Origin: Terfezia claveryi
Taxonomy: Eukaryota > Ascomycota > Pezizomycetes > Pezizales > Pezizaceae
Assembly: GCA_015179025.1 (NCBI GenBank)
Contig: WHUX01000031.1
Location: 62,001-126,000 of the forward strand
Reading direction: 5' to 3'
DNA length: 64,000 nt
The number at the start of each line of letters is the position of its first letter. Position 1 is the stretch's first letter. Both the position numbers and the translations under genes were made by a program. The notes under the pieces were generated by a model. That model searched no databases. It was given only the letters and a program-made list of their open reading frames with translations, and had not been told where the DNA came from. Positions 10,036 through 19,485 of the stretch are shown here, piece after piece.

Positions 10036-13000
10036 TCAGATGAGCTCTCCATATAACAACCCGAAGTAGGCCTCCGTGGCCTCGTATCTATCCTCCCCCT
10101 CCTCTCTCCAGTCTGGCAGGTCTAGCTCCTCCCAGCTACCCCTGCCCCCTAGCAGGTCACTGCGGATTCGGTTGAAGCGTGGGCATTTGAAGACTATGTG
10201 CTCTCCAGTTTCGGTGGGATGGCCGCATGGGCACTCTGCTGATTCCGATTTGCCGATGTGGTGTAACCAGCTTCGTTGGGGGCCTCTTTCCGTGCGTAGC
10301 CATGTGTAGGCTGATAGGGCCTGCCGATTCCACTCCGTTCTCCTCAACCCAAACCCTGCTTTGGTCCTTGCTTCTTTCCGACTGGCTTTGGAGGTTGCGC
10401 GGAGTCCTCCTTCCGTAATCGTATGTTCTTTCCCTACGAATTCGCCTAGGTGTGACTGTAGGCTTGCTGATCGGTCTGCCTTCTCGTTGCCTGGGATGCC
10501 TAGGTGGCCTCTGACCCATGATATCTGAAGGTCCCTGTGCTGATTAGACGTGATGAGGGATTTGATACCTTTTTCGATGCCAGATCTGGGCGGGGACCCC
10601 GAACTCATATTGCGGACTGCCTGTATTGCTGCCTGGGAGTCGGATAAAATTGCCAGCATATCCGCATTTTCTTGCTGTAGGGCTATTTGCATCGCGAAGA
10701 GTTCACCATCTGCTACTGTTGCTTGGTCCCCCAGATAGCCGCCATAAACCTCTGTTGTACCTCCTCTACGGTCTTCACTGTAGACTCCACTCGCCACTAT
10801 TCCTTTCCTTCCAGTGCCGTCCGTGTAACATACCCTCCATCCTTCCTCTAGTATTGACCCTATTCCCACTGCCCAAGTGCCTAGCTGTTTGGAGGACTCA
10901 GACTTCGGATCTATGATCGTTCGGTAGATGATGGGGAAAAGTGTGGTGTCCTCTCTATCGCCCCATGAGAGCTCATGAGGGTCTCCGCCATTTAGGTAGA
11001 ACGCCTCCGAAATTGGGGTTCTCTTGCAGTGTAGGTTGTTGCTCTGGCGCCATGATGTGTCCTCTTCGATGAATTTCTTGACTTGTTGGTCGCCTGTCCT
11101 AACTGCTCTTGCCGCCCAGCATCGCTTCATGTCCTCTATCTTTTCTTCTAGTGGTTCGATATTGGCGATCCATCCTAGGCTTTGGTGACTCGAGCCATGG
11201 AAACCTCCGGTGATCTTCCGCAGAGCTTGATATTCTAGGCGTTGCATAGGCTGCAAGAGTTGATGCTCCTGTGGCTTCTGCAGCTCCGCTCCCCAAGTGA
11301 AGATGGTTCTTACGCAGCTTGTGTAGAGAGATCTGAGGGCGATTGGGCTCATGCCCCCATTTCGGTTTCCTAGGCTAGTAAGTACTTTTAAGACCTTCTG
11401 TGCCTTCGAGGTCCTCTGTGTGATATGCGCTTTCCATGATAGGTTGCTGGCTAGCGTGATCCCTAGGGTTTTGCAGTACTTGATCTTGCCCTTGCCATGG
11501 AAGTCCAGTCTGGAATCCTTGCTTGGATCCCATTGGAGCTCATCCTCATATGCTGCCTCATCGAGTACTCTTCCTACGTTCTGAACTAACAAGTTGTGAT
11601 TTCTGGTGTTGAGGCTGCTTACGATGAGGGGATTAATATCGTCCACGTATGAGAACAAATGGATGGATGGTAAGGGAGAGTCTGCTGGTGGTTTGTCGGC
11701 GTTCAGTCGGCTGCTCATTCTCACTGGTTGAGGAGTTTGGATGCAACTCTCCGTGGCTCTTTTTAAAGTATGTGCTATATAGATTAGCCATAAGACTGGT
11801 GAAAGAGGGCTGCCTTGAGGTGCTCCCTGATCCATCCGTCCAAGTCCTCTTGTTAATCCATCCCAAGCGATAGGGAAGGAGCGTGGTTGTAGGAATTGGT
11901 TGATAAACCTTACTGTTCTCGGAGGTGTGTCCTTTTCTTGGAGGATCTGGATTAGCTTTTCCCTGCGGACGTTGTTGAAAGCCGAGACTATGTCCTTCCC
12001 GAGCAGAGTAACTTTCTTTCTCTCTTCCAGTGCTTTTTCTGCCATTGAGACTGTAATCATCATTGCGTCTATAGCTGACCTGTTCTTTCGTGAGCCATAT
12101 TGTAGTTCGTGGAAGAGGTTGTTTTGCTGCTGAAGTTCATCCGCCATTAGTTTCTCCCGTAACTTGCCTACTGTGTTTGATAAAACAATTGGTCTCCACC
12201 CTTTCACTTGTGAATGGTCTTTGCCTGGTTTGGGGATCATAACCATAGATAGGTTCCTCCATGATCTAGGGGGAGAGATGTTTCCTTCTGAAGCTCTAGC
12301 TATATCGTTAATAAGGGCCGTGCCGAGTCTTGTGTCCTTGATGAGTTTTATGAGGCGGTATGAGATCCTGTCCGGTCCTGGTGCCGAGCTGTTCGAGGCC
12401 TTGCCTAGGGCTTTTCTTACCTTTTCAATGCTGGAGTCTTCGGCCGTTTGGTATCCAACCGGGGACTCGACGATTATAGCTGGTTGGCATGACTGCTCCC
12501 TAGTTACTAGGTGGTGCTTTTGGAATGCTTGGACCTTGCTGTCATCCGTATGTAATGTTGTGCCGTCCTTGTCGGTAAGATCCCCCATAATCGGTGTGAA
12601 CTTAAAGGGGTCTCTAGCTATCCTTGCTATATCCCATGGGTGACGCTGACCTTGTTCTTCTAGAAACTTCTGCCAGCAAACTCTCTTCTTCTTCCTGATC
12701 AGCCTTTTGAGTCTTTTCCCCTCTTCCTTGTAATCTGCTTCGCTTTCCTTGCCTGCTCTCTGTGTCTTTTCCAGTTGCGCCTGCACTTCCTTATCCCACC
12801 ATTTCTTGCTACGTTTGGAGGCGGTTTTCTGGATTAGGTGGTTCCCTACTAGAGTGCAGAGAGACTGATATGCTTCTCCGAAATAGGTAGGTTGGAATAT
12901 AGACTCCTTGTCTTTCCCTTCCTTGTCTTTTCTGTGTACTCATTCCACCAGTTCCAGTCGATAGTCGTGTACCTGCGAATCTCCGGAGTATGGGCTTCGA

Positions 13001-13696
13001 TATATCCTGAGATGACTGAATGATCTGAGCCGATCCAAGATAGATGTGATGCTGACTGTGTCCAGGATATGTCGTTTCCCTTAAACACTAGATCTAGGAG
13101 ACTCCTCCTGTTTTCCCGTTGGAAAGTGTATGCCTGATAGTGTACTTCTTGGGTAAGTTGGTTAGTGTTTGCCCATTCCTGTACTACTTCCCCTCTGGTT
13201 GTCCTATGGCTACCCCAGAGCGGGTGGTGTGCGTTGAAGTCACCCAGGACGAGAGAGTGGCTATTAATGGGAATTCTGTTAAGATCTGCTCTGAGGTTTG
13301 AAGGTGTATCCTTTCCGTTGAGGTACACTCCTGTTATTGTTGTAGAGCCTAAGTGTATGCGGCTGATGTGATGGCTGATATGAGAGCTCGAAGCCTTGTG
13401 GTGTCTGATAGATACGTAGCCTGTGATTCTACTATGTTCGTAGAGTGTGGTGATGCGTCTGAAACTCGGGTGATTTGTTGTTCGGGCTCCCGCTGGTGTG
13501 TTGTATATGACTGGTTCCCCTACGAAAACGATGTCCGCGTTTTTGATGCTTTCTAGATATGAATGTGTGTTGATCCCGCTGTTGTTCACATTGCAGTATG
13601 CGACTAATAATTGGCTCTTCCTCTGTCTCTTCTGATTTCAAACCTTCCCCTGTCTGCTCTATCTTTCCTACTTCCTTGCCTTTCTTTAGTATTCAT
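10036..13696 (-). CDS. LINE ORF2: APE endonuclease, reverse transcriptase, RNase H
   Basis: ORF2 nicks target DNA and copies the element RNA in place. The N-terminal endonuclease lies at about 13,600-12,910, with LGDFNAHHPLWGS and GSDHSV motifs. The reverse transcriptase has its FSYVDD catalytic box at 11,638-11,649. RNase H near 10,830-10,480 keeps the acidic set YTDGT, GELFA, LSDSQ and NEKAD. A terminal Cys/His motif (CPCGHPTETGEHIVFKCPRF) lies near 10,200. The endonuclease frame has no in-frame ATG; an ATG at 13,696, overlapping the ORF1 stop, starts a frame that would join it if one base were added near 13,636. A second single-base gap near 12,911-12,925 separates endonuclease from RT. 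With both corrected the span is exactly 1,221 codons. The RT-RNase H part (12,786-10,036) is intact. Confidence 0.9.
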
Positions 13697-16600
13697 TGAG
13701 GCGGCGATTTCCCTTGCGGGCTGTAGGAAAGTGCCTCCAGTTTCCACGGCTTCTGTTTCTGTGTTCCTTGACCTTATTTCCGTATTTCAAATCGTTGGCG
13801 CGGCGGTAGCAGTTCTCCGCTCCGTGGTTGCTTCCTTCGCAGTAGGTGCAGTGTACCTCGTTGGGGATAGGGATGGGGCTGTATGTTGGTCGTGGCTCTG
13901 AGACTGTGTGGCCTAGGGTGTTTACGTAGAAGGCCTTATCCTTGTGGCGTTCGTAGATAAAGGCCTGTAGCTTGTCCTTCCCTGGGAGTGGGATGGGGAT
14001 GGGGGAGTCGAGATTCGCTAGATCCTTTCTGTACGTTGAGAATCTGAGGGAGCATGTCTTTCCTGCGTAGCTGTCCCCCCTGTTTCTATCTCTAACTAAC
14101 CATTTAGGAGACCGGACCGCTAGTGGAAGACCCAAAGACTGAGCGATCTCTTTTGCCCTGTCATGAGCCTGTTCTCCCTCTTCTCCAGAGAGGCCGGGGA
14201 TGACCAGCTCAATTGTTTCACGATTGATAGAAACAACTTCCTCATCTCTGTATTGTAACGTTGTAGGTGACGGGAATAGTTCTTTCCTTAGAGCTGCTAC
14301 CATTCGGATGATCTCAGCGTTTGATGTGTTAGTTGGGTGCGTGATCGTGACCTCTCTCTCAGTGGGGTAGGACCGAAATCCCTCTACCTTGACTGCCTTG
14401 ATTTTGCCCTCGAGTAGCCTATCCGATTTAGCGTTGAAGCACTGGATAAATCTATTCATCCACTCGGTGCCACTAGGTAGTTTCGCACAGTTGCCGAGGA
14501 GTATACGGCTGACGTTGTTTTGGATGTGTCGAATGGGTGCGATGTCTGAGCATTTGGTTGGGGGTGTAGCTACTCCTTCATATGGGTAGATTCTTTTGGT
14601 TGGCCCCTGTGGTGGTGTACTGGGGACTATGGGTGCCATCCTAGATCTTTCAATAGCTTCTGAGGATGCTGTTGTTTTATCCTCATGATCTTTGGTTGTC
14701 CCTTCCTTGAATCGTGCTGCTGCTGCGTGTGTCCACCTTGGGAGTGGGTTGGATTTTCGGAGCTTCATGGCTGGCATGCCTTTTCTTGTCGTAGCGTTCA
14801 TTGCACTTCGGTTCCTGTCCATGGTTACGTGCGGGGCCTCGTCTTTCCTGTACCTTGGTGTGTCTTGTAACCCTTCTTCTACAATTATCCTGTACTCCTC
14901 TTCACTGTGTGTAGTCTCCGCATCTGAGTCCTGACTTTCGATCTCTTTGACCGCCCTCTTTAGCCTGAACAGAGTTCTAGGTGACCTGTTCCTGTCTTCG
15001 CCTGTTTCCTTCAAGTCGTCTAGTAACCCTTTTTTTGCTGCTCTATCTAACAGCCTTCCCTGTTGGATTACAAACTCTGAACACAGGACCCCTGCCGCCT
15101 CTTCTTCTGAATCTGATGCTGAGTCCCAGTCCGAACGGATTTTGCTAGGTATATTGGACTTCTTGCCGTTGTCGTTTCTTTTCTTCGGGGAGGCTGGGCC
15201 TGAAGCCGTCGGACGTGGCCTGGGTGCTGTCGGTCTTGGAACAAAAGTCTCAGGAGGGTTGAGTGTTCCTAGTAAACGATGCCTGCTTGGGTGCACTTCC
15301 GCCAGATCTTTTGCTTTGCCTTGCTCCTCCGCCGCTGTCTTTGCCTCCGCTTTCCGGTATCTTTCTTTATGTTCGGCCGTTGCCTTGAGGTTCTTGTTTA
15401 CTGTGTCGATCGTGTCCTCCATCATTAATGTAGTAACCTCCTCGCAAGCTTTGCTGCCATTCCTCATGGGTGAGTCTGTGTCTGGCTCTGGAGATATTCT
15501 TACTGAGGGGGTCGGAGTTTGGGGTGCTTCTGGCTGGGGTGGTGGAGCTGCTTTTTGCTTTCGCTCGAACACCTTTTTTGGAGGAGGTTTGGGGAGGATG
15601 GCTTTTATCGTGGGTGGGGGGGCCTTGACATTGTTGCGTTCGAGTGGGGTGCGGGCGCATGTAGTTGTTAGTGGTGCCTTGGCCCCTCCGCATTCCGGTA
15701 GGGGGCCATTGTGCGCGTGTTGGCTACAAATAAGGGTGGGGTCCTTAGTTTCTTTGTTGCAGCTGATGGTACTGCCCGCCATAGATGAATCCTCTTTTGG
15801 GGGTGCTGAGATGCTACCAGCAGGGAGAGGGAGAGCCGGTTCGATGGAGGGTGGTGGTGGTGGGGGGGACTGGGGGTCTCTTTGGTATTACTGAGGTCTA
15901 TGAGTTCCGGAGGAGGGTTTGAGGTTGCGGCCGCTGGACCTCCTGTGGTTGCTAGAGAGGGGATACTGGAGTTAGCTATCTCGCCTCGAGATGGTGGTCT
16001 AATATGTGGGTATGGCCACCGTGTAGCTTCCGATTGGAGTGTGAGGCCTGGTGGGCGTGCCCAGCCTGGGGACGGAGATTTAGGAGCCACCGGACTTTGA
16101 CGAGAAGAGCCGCCGGTGTTGTATGGGTGCCAGTCTGCACGCTCTATCGCTCTCCTGATTGTGTTGGTCTCCTTATGAACTTCACTGATTGCTTCGTAGA
16201 GCTTCATTCTGTCTTCAGAGTCTTTTGCCCTGCTGACCCTGCCTTCTTCCTTGATCGCTGCTACAGCTTCATGAAAGCCTGCTAACAGGTGCTCCTGTAA
16301 CTTGATTAGTTCCAAGCCCTGCGCCCTCATGTGCTCGTTGAAGACCATTCCGAGATTATTGTATAGGTTTGTGATCTCCTTTTGAGCCTCCTCCAGTTTT
16401 AGAAGTCCTCTTTTCGTCTCCTCCCTCTGGGTCTCGAAATGTCCAGAGACGTCATTTGCAATATTCACTAAAATCCCGCTATGCTCTTCCGTCTTTTCCT
16501 TTTCCTTCTTGCTTGCTTCAGCAAGGCTTGAAAAGCCCTCTGCTATTGTCTTTGAAACCGCGGAGATCCCGTCTGACACTGTCTTCTGGGTATCTGCAGC

Positions 16601-17386
16601 CTTGTCTGATACTGTCTTGTGCACTGTGATCTCTAGCTGGTCAAACCTGTCACCTTCTAACGCTGACCTGCTATCCCAGTCATTGACCGAGTCATCCCGG
16701 CTCATCGTCTCATCGCCGTCCTTGATCGCGTCGTCCTGGCTCATTATGTCGACCAGTGCTTCGTTCCTGAACTCGTGGAAAGGAGGGGAACTGGGGGTGT
16801 CCTCTGGTTCCTGGCAGTCCTGGAAAACTGTCTCCGTGTCTATGTCGGTAGAACAATACTGGTCCTGGGAGTCGGGTATCTCCTCAAAGCCTAGGCTTCG
16901 TGCGTCCTCTGCTGGTGTAGTGGGGGAGGGATGGCGAGCTGGAGTCGCTGTGCTGTCCGAGCCCATGTCTGAGTCGGAATCGTTGTCTGCGTCTTCTGAA
17001 TTGGACTTCTGTGAGTCCGGGACTTCTATGCTTCTGTTGTAGGACTGGATCGCTAGACCTGGGTGATTTCTAACGGTGATTGCATATTCGATCTGTTCGC
17101 TGATGGGGTCCAGTGCCAGTACTGCCGTTTCCGGGTCCTTGAAGGCTTCTGAGATCTCGTCTAGAGACCCTTCTCTGCTGAAGTCCGGGATGCTGTCTGG
17201 GTTCGATTCTAGCCTCTCATGACCTTTGGCTATTGCCTCGTCTAGTCGCTCGCTAGTAATTTCGGTCGCCCTGAATGCGTTGTAACTATTCAGGGTCCTA
17301 TAGACTGTTCCATTTATGACGACGACCAAGCGGCCACTATCCTTCCAACCAGGGGTGACTGGGTGGAAGAGGCGACCGGGAGCCAT
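13686..17386 (-). CDS. LINE ORF1: gag-like RNA-binding protein with CCHC knuckle
   Basis: ORF1 of LINEs coats the element RNA. The first ATG of the frame is at 17,386; the longer frame to 17,416 would begin with GTG. The N-terminal half is acidic and Ser/Asp-rich, then has a long heptad-patterned coiled coil (about 16,640-16,130) and a Pro-rich linker. The C-terminal half is basic, then globular, and ends with a perfect C-x2-C-x4-H-x4-C knuckle, CTYCEGSNHGAENC (about 13,808-13,850). The two halves are in different frames, overlapping at 15,668-15,782. One extra G in the G7 run at 15,862-15,868 joins them into exactly 1,234 codons, in a Pro stretch. The result, about 1,233 residues, is much longer than the roughly 500 residues of Neurospora Tad1 ORF1. 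Confidence 0.82.
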
Positions 17387-17870
17387 GCTTGCCTGGCTAT
17401 CCAAACTATACCCCACTAGCGTGGTATAGTTTCGAGTCAGGATGTTATGACGTGACGATGTCTATGACGTTGACAACGGGGCGCTATGGGTGGCGTGACG
17501 TGTGACGATGGGGCACTATGACCGTGGGGTTAAGTTGTGACGACGGTTGTTATTGGCCCGAAGCTGGTGTGGGAATTACAAATTCCCTAATTGGTTGGGT
17601 ATGGCGTGATCCAGGCTGCGTTTTCCTACGTGGCAAAACACCGAAATACGGTGTGGGCCGGAAGAATTGCACGGTATCGTGGGTTTTCAGAACTTTGAAG
17701 CCGGGGGAAGGTGTGAAGACGGGGACTTGAAGATGTGGAACTGGGGTATGTTGTGCTCTGTGTTTAGCTCTCTTGGATGAACTTGTTTTCGTGCCCGGGG
17801 GCCTTCTGTGTGCAGAGATGTACCAGTTGATGTGAACGGGGAGGGCAAGAGATGGAGTTATGTTCCTTCG
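17387..17870 (-). promoter_or_regulatory. LINE 5' UTR with repeated CGTCA sites (putative internal promoter)
   Basis: The 484 bp between the element 5' end and the ORF1 ATG hold six TGACG pentamers on the plus strand (starts 17448, 17453, 17465, 17496, 17503, 17538), three of them TGACGT. Full-length LINEs carry an internal promoter, and TGACGT is the core of ATF/CREB-type bZIP sites. A stem with TAGC loop (17405-17430, ACTATACC...GGTATAGT) lies just upstream of the start codon. The promoter role is inferred. Confidence 0.45.
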
Positions 17871-17878
17871 GGGGAAAC

Positions 17879-17952
17879 GAGAAGGCCGACCAGGAACCAG
17901 GATCGCATTAGAGTACTGAGTATTTGAAAAAAATAAAAGAGAAGGCCGACCA
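17879..17952 (+). mobile_element. 46-bp LINE-tail microinsertion with 14-bp duplication (copy E)
   Basis: Direct repeats GAGAAGGCCGACCA at 17879-17892 and 17939-17952 flank 46 bp ending in an A-rich tail. The segment GCATTAGAGTACTGAGTATTT before the tail aligns without gaps to the last bases of the full-length LINE (GCATAGGAGTATTAAGTATTT), four mismatches in 21. Orientation is plus, opposite to the neighbouring LINE. Its left repeat overlaps the right target duplication of the full-length LINE by five bases. Confidence 0.7.
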
Positions 17953-18920
17953 ACTAGCATCCTTTGCCTCGGATCTGGGACAAGTCGGTCTCAAAGAATT
18001 CATGGTCACGAAATGAGGGATCAGGCAGTCTTCGAGATAGAGGAGAAGCGAGGAACGGACAGCCCCGGGATTCGGTGTCCGGAGAGTGGATTGGAACCGC
18101 CACGCACCCTCCGCCTATACAGGGTTACGTACAAACCGTGGCCGGCAGAAACATTGGCTTCAACACATCAACAAATCGGACAGCAGCGTATGTCGGTGCA
18201 GTCATCATACCCTGGGGGGTCGTCACATCACTTTTGACTGACCAGACTTTAACGAACACAGGGCAGATCTAGGCAGTATCAAAGATTGGGAAGATCTCTT
18301 TGGAACCAAGAGGAGGACGGATAGAGGTGGGATACCGCGGAGACATTTTTCGGGTTTTCGTATCCACATCTCGCCGGGAAACTTTTGCGGTCAGGCACTT
18401 GAGTCCTGAGCGTATCGTCCTTGCTGCATACTTGCTTCCAGTTGGCACCCGAGTTTATGTTGCGGTATATAGATGCCAGACCTGGCGGATTAACTTGCCT
18501 GCCCTAAATCCCCTCGGGCTCATCATGGGGACCGCATATGGGTAATGAGTTTTGTGAAAAAAGAAGAAAAGGTGACATACCTGATGTGCCCCTCGCAATT
18601 TATCTAATTACTGTATTTGGTACATTGCGCACGTGACTCAATAAAAATATACCGTAATTAGAGAGAGAGCTGTTGAGCGGGGTCAAGTTGATCTAATTGA
18701 TATTTGCCAGGAGCCTGATGGACAATATAAATGGATCTGTTATAAAAAAAAGGCCATTCATTTTATATGTAGTAAGTACTTAATACTTACACGTCTGAGA
18801 AGCAAAAAACCAGTTCGCCTGGAGCAAGTCCTCTCGGAGAGCTAATGTGACTTCTTGGAAGTACGGCTACATCTGGCGACTCAACTGTCGTCAACCTCCA
18901 TTTCTTGAACGAGGTGTTTA
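17953..18920. other. No gene assigned
   Basis: Frames at 17964-18272 and 18300-18545 are open but have no recognisable domain, no splice support and atypical start context. They may be relics. Confidence 0.4.
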
Positions 18921-18987
18921 TGCCAGGAATCGAACCTGCGACCAATACTCGCTATGGCTGTGAATTGACCGAGATCAATCTAGCTAC
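18909..18987 (-). other. tRNA-like sequence (degenerate tRNA or tRNA-derived SINE head)
   Basis: The minus strand has a good Pol III B box, GGTTCGATTCC, forming a T-arm (CAGG/CCTG around a TTCGATT loop), an A-box-like TAGCTAGATTG about 45 nt upstream, and complementary ends GGTGT/ACACC. A clean D-arm and anticodon arm are not evident, so a working tRNA is unlikely. A tRNA-derived SINE continuing toward 18,740, where a run of T appears in the sense direction, is possible. Confidence 0.3.
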
Positions 18988-19337
18988 ACCGAGGAGACAT
19001 GGCCCGGTTATAAGACAAGTGGGTAAAGGGCTTATCAACGGATGAAGGTGGCACTAGTCTCGGAACCAAGAGGCCTATCACGGTGATCCTCACACTGTTG
19101 TGAGGACCTACGGGGCGAAACAACCCACCTGCGAGCAACCACCATACAGCGGTCCCCTGACTCGAAACCAACATCAATCAATAGAACTCGACGAGGGCTT
19201 CAACATATCCCAAAACTATACACAGCACCCTCTTTCTAGAGATTTCCCTGGCCTTGGAGTCCCAGAACGAGGCAATATCCTGCAATTCTTCCCTACCACA
19301 CTCGCCAGCTCAGCATTCTCAGCGCGATATCACCAAC

Positions 19338-19485
19338 TTGACCGCTAGGCCTGGGCACGAGCCGGCACGAGCCGAGCCTGGGGGTAGCCTCGATCCGGCT
19401 CGTCAATTTCCAAGGAGGCTGGAGCTTTTACCATATATTTTGGGGCTCCGAGCCGGCTCGGCTCGTGCCCAGGCCTATTGACCGC
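19338..19485. mobile_element. 132-bp hAT-type MITE with 8-bp target-site duplication
   Basis: Perfect 8-bp direct repeats TTGACCGC (19338-19345 and 19478-19485) flank a 132-bp element that starts TAGGCCTGGGCACGAGCCG and ends with its reverse complement. An 8-bp duplication and a TAGGCCTGGGC-like terminus are typical of hAT-derived MITEs. It encodes nothing; the interior is rich in GAGCCGGCTCG-like palindromes. Confidence 0.92.

Larger units (their letters stand above)
9695..17883 (-). mobile_element. Full-length Tad1-type non-LTR retrotransposon (LINE)
   Basis: Perfect 13-bp direct repeats GGGGAAACGAGAA at 9695-9707 and 17871-17883 bound an 8,163-bp element (9708-17870) transcribed on the minus strand. 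Order from its 5' end: 5' UTR (17870-17387), ORF1 with coiled coil and CCHC knuckle (17386-13686), ORF2 with APE endonuclease, reverse transcriptase, RNase H and a terminal Cys/His motif (13696-10036), 3' UTR with hairpin, and a poly-A tail (poly-T on plus). ORF1 plus APE-RT-RNase H is the architecture of the Tad1 clade. Frame breaks exist, but each is a single missing base. Intact duplications and near-intact ORFs argue for a recent insertion. Confidence 0.93.

Noticed and set aside
14947..15894. 315-codon plus-strand frame
   Set aside because: Antisense of LINE ORF1, which has a coiled coil and zinc knuckle on the minus strand.
18300..18545. 81-codon frame beside the tRNA-like sequence
   Set aside because: No homology, no splice sites, poor start context; listed only as unassigned DNA.
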